NCBI RefSeq assembly: GCF_011745145.1
Contig: NZ_CP050191.1
Span: 585,991-649,990, forward strand
Reading direction: 5' to 3'
DNA: 64,000 nt
Source: Mycobacterium sp. DL440
Lineage (GTDB): Bacteria; Actinomycetota; Actinomycetes; Mycobacteriales; Mycobacteriaceae
Below are positions 61,548-64,000 of the stretch, piece after piece (within the stretch, counting starts at the first letter, position 1; each line of letters opens with the position of its first letter). Position numbers and translations under genes: made by a program. Below the pieces are notes generated by a model. The model did no database searches. It had not been told where the DNA came from and saw nothing but the letters and a program-made list of their open reading frames with translations.

Positions 61548-62126
61548 ATGTCATCAATGCCATCGAGCGAGCCACCGTCCACCGGCAATGAGTTCTCGCT
61601 CTCCGGCTTCACCGGCCAGGGCTATGACCGCGGTCGGAGTCTGCCAGTGCAGATCATTTGGCTGGTGGTTTCCCGCTCCGTTCTGTTCCGCTGGTGGATG
61701 CCGAACCGGGTACGGATAGCCGTACTGCGGGCATTCGGAGCCAGAGTCGGCGCTGGTGCGCTGATCCGCCACGGTGTCAGGATCCACTGGCCGTGGAAGC
61801 TCGAAGTGGGCGAGTGTTCGTGGATTGGTGAAGGCGCGTGGATTCTGAACCTGGAGAATGTCACGATCGGGTCGAATTCGTGTGTCTCCCAAGATGTTCT
61901 GCTGTGCACGGGCGGTCATGATCGTTACAGCCCGACATTCGAATTCGACAACGGGCCGATAGTGATAGGTGATCGGGTCTGGGTGGCTGCCCGCGCGACC
62001 GTGTTGCGGGGTGTGCGGATCGGCGACGGCGCCACAATCGCCGCGACCGCGCTTGTCTCCCAGGATGTTCCGGCCGGCGGCACCGTGTTTCCGCCGCGGT
62101 CGACGAAGGGGGCCGCATGCGGGTGA
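61548..62126 (+). CDS. WcaF-like colanic-acid-type O-acetyltransferase
   Basis: 192 residues. A short N-terminal part with VVSRSVLFRWWMPNRVRIAVLRAFGARVG, then hexapeptide turns (WPWKLEVGECSWIGEGAWILNLENVTIGSNSCVSQDVLLCTGGHDRYSP; GDRVWVAARATVLRGVRIGDGATIAATALVSQDVPAG), with the acyl-acceptor His in TGGHD. This is the WcaF/NodL-like acetyltransferase pattern. Start at ATG 61548 (ATG 61557 possible). The end overlaps the glycosyltransferase start by 10 bp. Confidence 0.87.
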   Translation: MSSMPSSEPPSTGNEFSLSGFTGQGYDRGRSLPVQIIWLVVSRSVLFRWWMPNRVRIAVLRAFGARVGAGALIRHGVRIHWPWKLEVGECSWIGEGAWILNLENVTIGSNSCVSQDVLLCTGGHDRYSPTFEFDNGPIVIGDRVWVAARATVLRGVRIGDGATIAATALVSQDVPAGGTVFPPRSTKGAACG

Positions 62127-63349
62127 CGATCATCGGCATCAACTACACGCCCGAAGTGACCGGAATAGCCCCGTACACCACCGGGATTGCTGAAGGCCTG
62201 GCCGAGCGTGGGCATGACGTCACGGTGATCACCGGGTTGCCGCACTACCCCCAGTGGCGTGTCACCGAACAGTACCGCGGCGTGCGGCGCTGTACCGAGG
62301 TAGTACGTGGCGTGACCGTGCACCGCGTCGGCCACTATGTGCCCGGCGAGCACAGTGCACTGGGGCGAATCCGGATGGAGGCCAGCTTCGGATCTGCTGC
62401 GGCCGCCCACAAGTGGGATGATCCCGATGTCGTCATCACGGTGAGTCCGGCGCTGCTGTCGGCCGCGCAGGCGGTGGCGCGGGCCCGGTTGTCGAAGACC
62501 CCGGTCGGGATCATCGTGCAGGACGTCTACAGCAAGGGCGTGGTGGAAACCGGGGCGGTCGGAGGGCGCCGCTCTGCCGCGGCGGCCGCACGGCTGGAAT
62601 CGACGGTCCTTCGGTTGGCGACCGGCGTCGCGGTAATTCACCCCCGCTTTGCCGATTCTCTGGCCGAGATCGGCGTGAACAGTGACGATCTGACCGTCAT
62701 CCGAAATTGGACCCATATCGACGGTGCTGCTCCGGTGAGCGGATCGTCGGCAGTGCGAGAGAAGTACGGGTGGCAGCCGAACGAAACCATCGTGATGCAC
62801 ACCGGAAATATGGGTGTGAAGCAAGGCCTTGAAAACGTCGTTGAGGCAGGGAAACTCGTCGGCGGACCGGACGACGACGGTCGGGACATTCGGTTTGTCC
62901 TGATCGGTGACGGTAACCAGCGTCGCATGCTCGACAACGCCGCCCGAGACGCCCCGGCGGTGCAACTGATCGACCCGTTGCCGGACGACGAGTTTCGCGC
63001 GGCGCTGGCCGCCGCCGACATCCTGCTCGTCAACGAGCGTCCCGGAGTGGGCGAGATGGCCGTTCCGAGCAAGCTGACGTCGTACTTCGTTGCAGCCAAG
63101 CCGATTCTCGCCGCCACCGACCGGACCAGCGGAAGTGCCGAAGAGCTGCGCGCGTCCGGAGCTGGACTTGTCATTCCGCCGGGCGACCCGACGGCCCTCG
63201 TCGAGTCGGTGCGACAGCTGGCTGCCGACGAACAGAGCCGGCAGCGATTCGGCTCCTGCGGCGCACGGTATGCCCGCGAGCGCCTCGATGGGGCCAACGC
63301 GGTTGCGGAGTACGAGAAGTGGGTCAGCGATCTGGTATCCGGCAGGTGA
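62117..63349 (+). CDS. GT4 glycosyltransferase, WcaI-like
   Basis: 410 residues, GT-B fold. N-terminal VTIIGINYTPEVTGIAPYTTGIAEGLAERGHDVTVITGLPHYPQW is the acceptor-side signature of WcaI-type enzymes. The C-terminal donor domain has MHTGNMGVKQGLENVVEAGKLV, FVLIGDGNQRRML, and a PLPDDEFRAALAAADILLVNE..GEMAVPSKLTSYFVAAKPILA nucleotide-sugar site (E-x7-E-like). It transfers a sugar, likely fucose- or mannose-like, onto a lipid-linked glycan. The donor is not deducible. Operon with the WcaF-like gene. Confidence 0.9.
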   Translation: MRVTIIGINYTPEVTGIAPYTTGIAEGLAERGHDVTVITGLPHYPQWRVTEQYRGVRRCTEVVRGVTVHRVGHYVPGEHSALGRIRMEASFGSAAAAHKWDDPDVVITVSPALLSAAQAVARARLSKTPVGIIVQDVYSKGVVETGAVGGRRSAAAAARLESTVLRLATGVAVIHPRFADSLAEIGVNSDDLTVIRNWTHIDGAAPVSGSSAVREKYGWQPNETIVMHTGNMGVKQGLENVVEAGKLVGGPDDDGRDIRFVLIGDGNQRRMLDNAARDAPAVQLIDPLPDDEFRAALAAADILLVNERPGVGEMAVPSKLTSYFVAAKPILAATDRTSGSAEELRASGAGLVIPPGDPTALVESVRQLAADEQSRQRFGSCGARYARERLDGANAVAEYEKWVSDLVSGR

Positions 63350-63360
63350 GGGCTACCGGG

Positions 63361-64000
63361 ATGAATACGCAGGTAAGTCGCAACGACTGCTTCTACGCCG
63401 GACAGCCGGCCACCTATCTGGTCGGCCCGTTGGAGCGGGTGCTCCCCGTGCCGCTGCTCAGAACGCGGCTGCAGACCATCGCGGCGGCGGGACCGCAGAA
63501 CCGCCTCGGTTTGCGCCCGAGCCGCACGTCGCGCCACTGGGAATTCGACCCGGAGTGCGACAGGGTGGTGCTGACCAGCGGCCCGGCCCCGGATATGACC
63601 GACCCCGGCCGGGCGCTAATGGACCTGTTGGCCGATGGTCCGGCGATTCCGCCGGCTACCCTGCATGTCCACATCGCCGACGGCTGGCTGTTCTTGAATT
63701 TCGACCACGGTCTCGGTGGCGGACGGCTGTTCAGCGAGGTGATCGCGGCGGCCGGCGCGGAAGGTCACGGATTCAGTGAACCTGCACCCGTCGCGGGGAC
63801 CCGCAACCCCGGCCTGCGTGCGTTGGCACATACCGTGCGCAAACAGCCGATGCGGCTGCTGCGGGCCCTGGATGAACCGCTGCGCCGCAGTGCCGCAGTG
63901 GTTCCCACCGGGAAATTCGATGAGCGAGAAGCGTTGGCATACGTCCGAAGCCGACCCGGCTTCCTCGAAACGGTACGGGCGAGCCGCGACAAATGTCTGC
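63361..64000 (+). CDS. condensation/acyltransferase-like protein (partial, C-terminus beyond window)
   Basis: 213 codons from the ATG at 63361 to the window edge. Near residue 115 ADGWLFLNFDHGLGGGRLFSEVI recalls the HHxxxDG active-site region of Pap/WS-DGAT/condensation-domain acyltransferases, but only one His is present and the Asp position is Gly (DHGLGGG), so the chemistry is doubtful. It follows the glycosyltransferase by 11 bp; an acyl-transfer or acceptor-binding role in glycolipid assembly is inferred. Confidence 0.55.
   Translation, partial: MNTQVSRNDCFYAGQPATYLVGPLERVLPVPLLRTRLQTIAAAGPQNRLGLRPSRTSRHWEFDPECDRVVLTSGPAPDMTDPGRALMDLLADGPAIPPATLHVHIADGWLFLNFDHGLGGGRLFSEVIAAAGAEGHGFSEPAPVAGTRNPGLRALAHTVRKQPMRLLRALDEPLRRSAAVVPTGKFDEREALAYVRSRPGFLETVRASRDKCL

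Overview
The window is a high-GC actinobacterial chromosome segment whose gene order follows the Mycobacterium tuberculosis upp-pmmB-deoD-amiB1-amiA1-lpdA-glpD2-nei-lhr-pcd-lrpA-lat-usfY-rsbW-sigF-accA3-sseA-maf-accE5-accD5 block (Rv3309c to Rv3280, mirrored). The extra genes (a DesA3-type desaturase pair, many short-chain dehydrogenases, an enlarged SigF neighbourhood, a surface-glycan cluster) point to a rapidly growing Mycolicibacterium-type species. That identification is inferred from protein recall and synteny; no search was run. I saw no rRNA, tRNA, CRISPR array or intact insertion sequence.

Layout. 1-2.6 kb: two ESX/type VII-type proteins (one cut by the window edge), an SDR, an ECF sigma factor and a truncated NAD-binding remnant coupled to it. 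2.7-11.3 kb: nucleobase and sugar-phosphate salvage (upp, pmmB, deoD), an unknown membrane protein, a MarR regulator, an AbrB-type permease and two M20 amidohydrolases. 11.3-13.4 kb: a coiled-coil protein and an AbiEi/DUF559-type protein bracketed by three copies of a short repeat. 13.4-19.7 kb: gamma-glutamylcyclotransferase-like protein, lpdA, glpD2, a pseudouridine synthase, an SDR, a frameshifted small membrane gene and an enoyl-CoA hydratase. 19.8-22.8 kb: a TetR regulator divergent from a ferredoxin reductase and DesA3-like desaturase, with palindromes between them. 22.8-30.4 kb: an amine-oxidase remnant, an orphan SOS box, nei2, an SDR, lhr and TetR. 30.5-38.2 kb: a P450, a lipase-maturation-factor-like membrane protein, an SDR, the lysine-catabolic pcd/lrpA/lat group and a membrane-anchored Mrr-like nuclease.

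38.3-50.1 kb is the most distinctive part. It is a SigF stress neighbourhood with PAS-ANTAR, two UsfY paralogues, CsbD, a methyltransferase-CDGSH operon facing a haem-oxygenase-like diiron protein, several tiny membrane proteins, an F420-dependent oxidoreductase and rsbW-sigF. It also holds a second RsbW-like/STAS pair that duplicates the partner-switch arrangement. At least seven GTTT-N15/17-GGG(T/A)A(T/C) promoters of SigF type can be read directly, and the two STAS genes share an identical 20-bp upstream element. Two pseudogenes and an ArsR regulator are interspersed.

50.2-60.2 kb returns to the core: a MobA/MocA-like transferase, an SDR without its catalytic lysine, mdh, the accA3/accE5/accD5 acyl-CoA carboxylase subunits, sseA-sufE and maf, with two decayed members of an unnamed family around sseA-sufE. 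From 60.3 kb to the end lies the start of a cell-surface polysaccharide or glycolipid cluster (two hexapeptide acyltransferases, a GT4 glycosyltransferase and a condensation-like protein cut by the window edge), placed next to accD5 where M. tuberculosis has no such genes.
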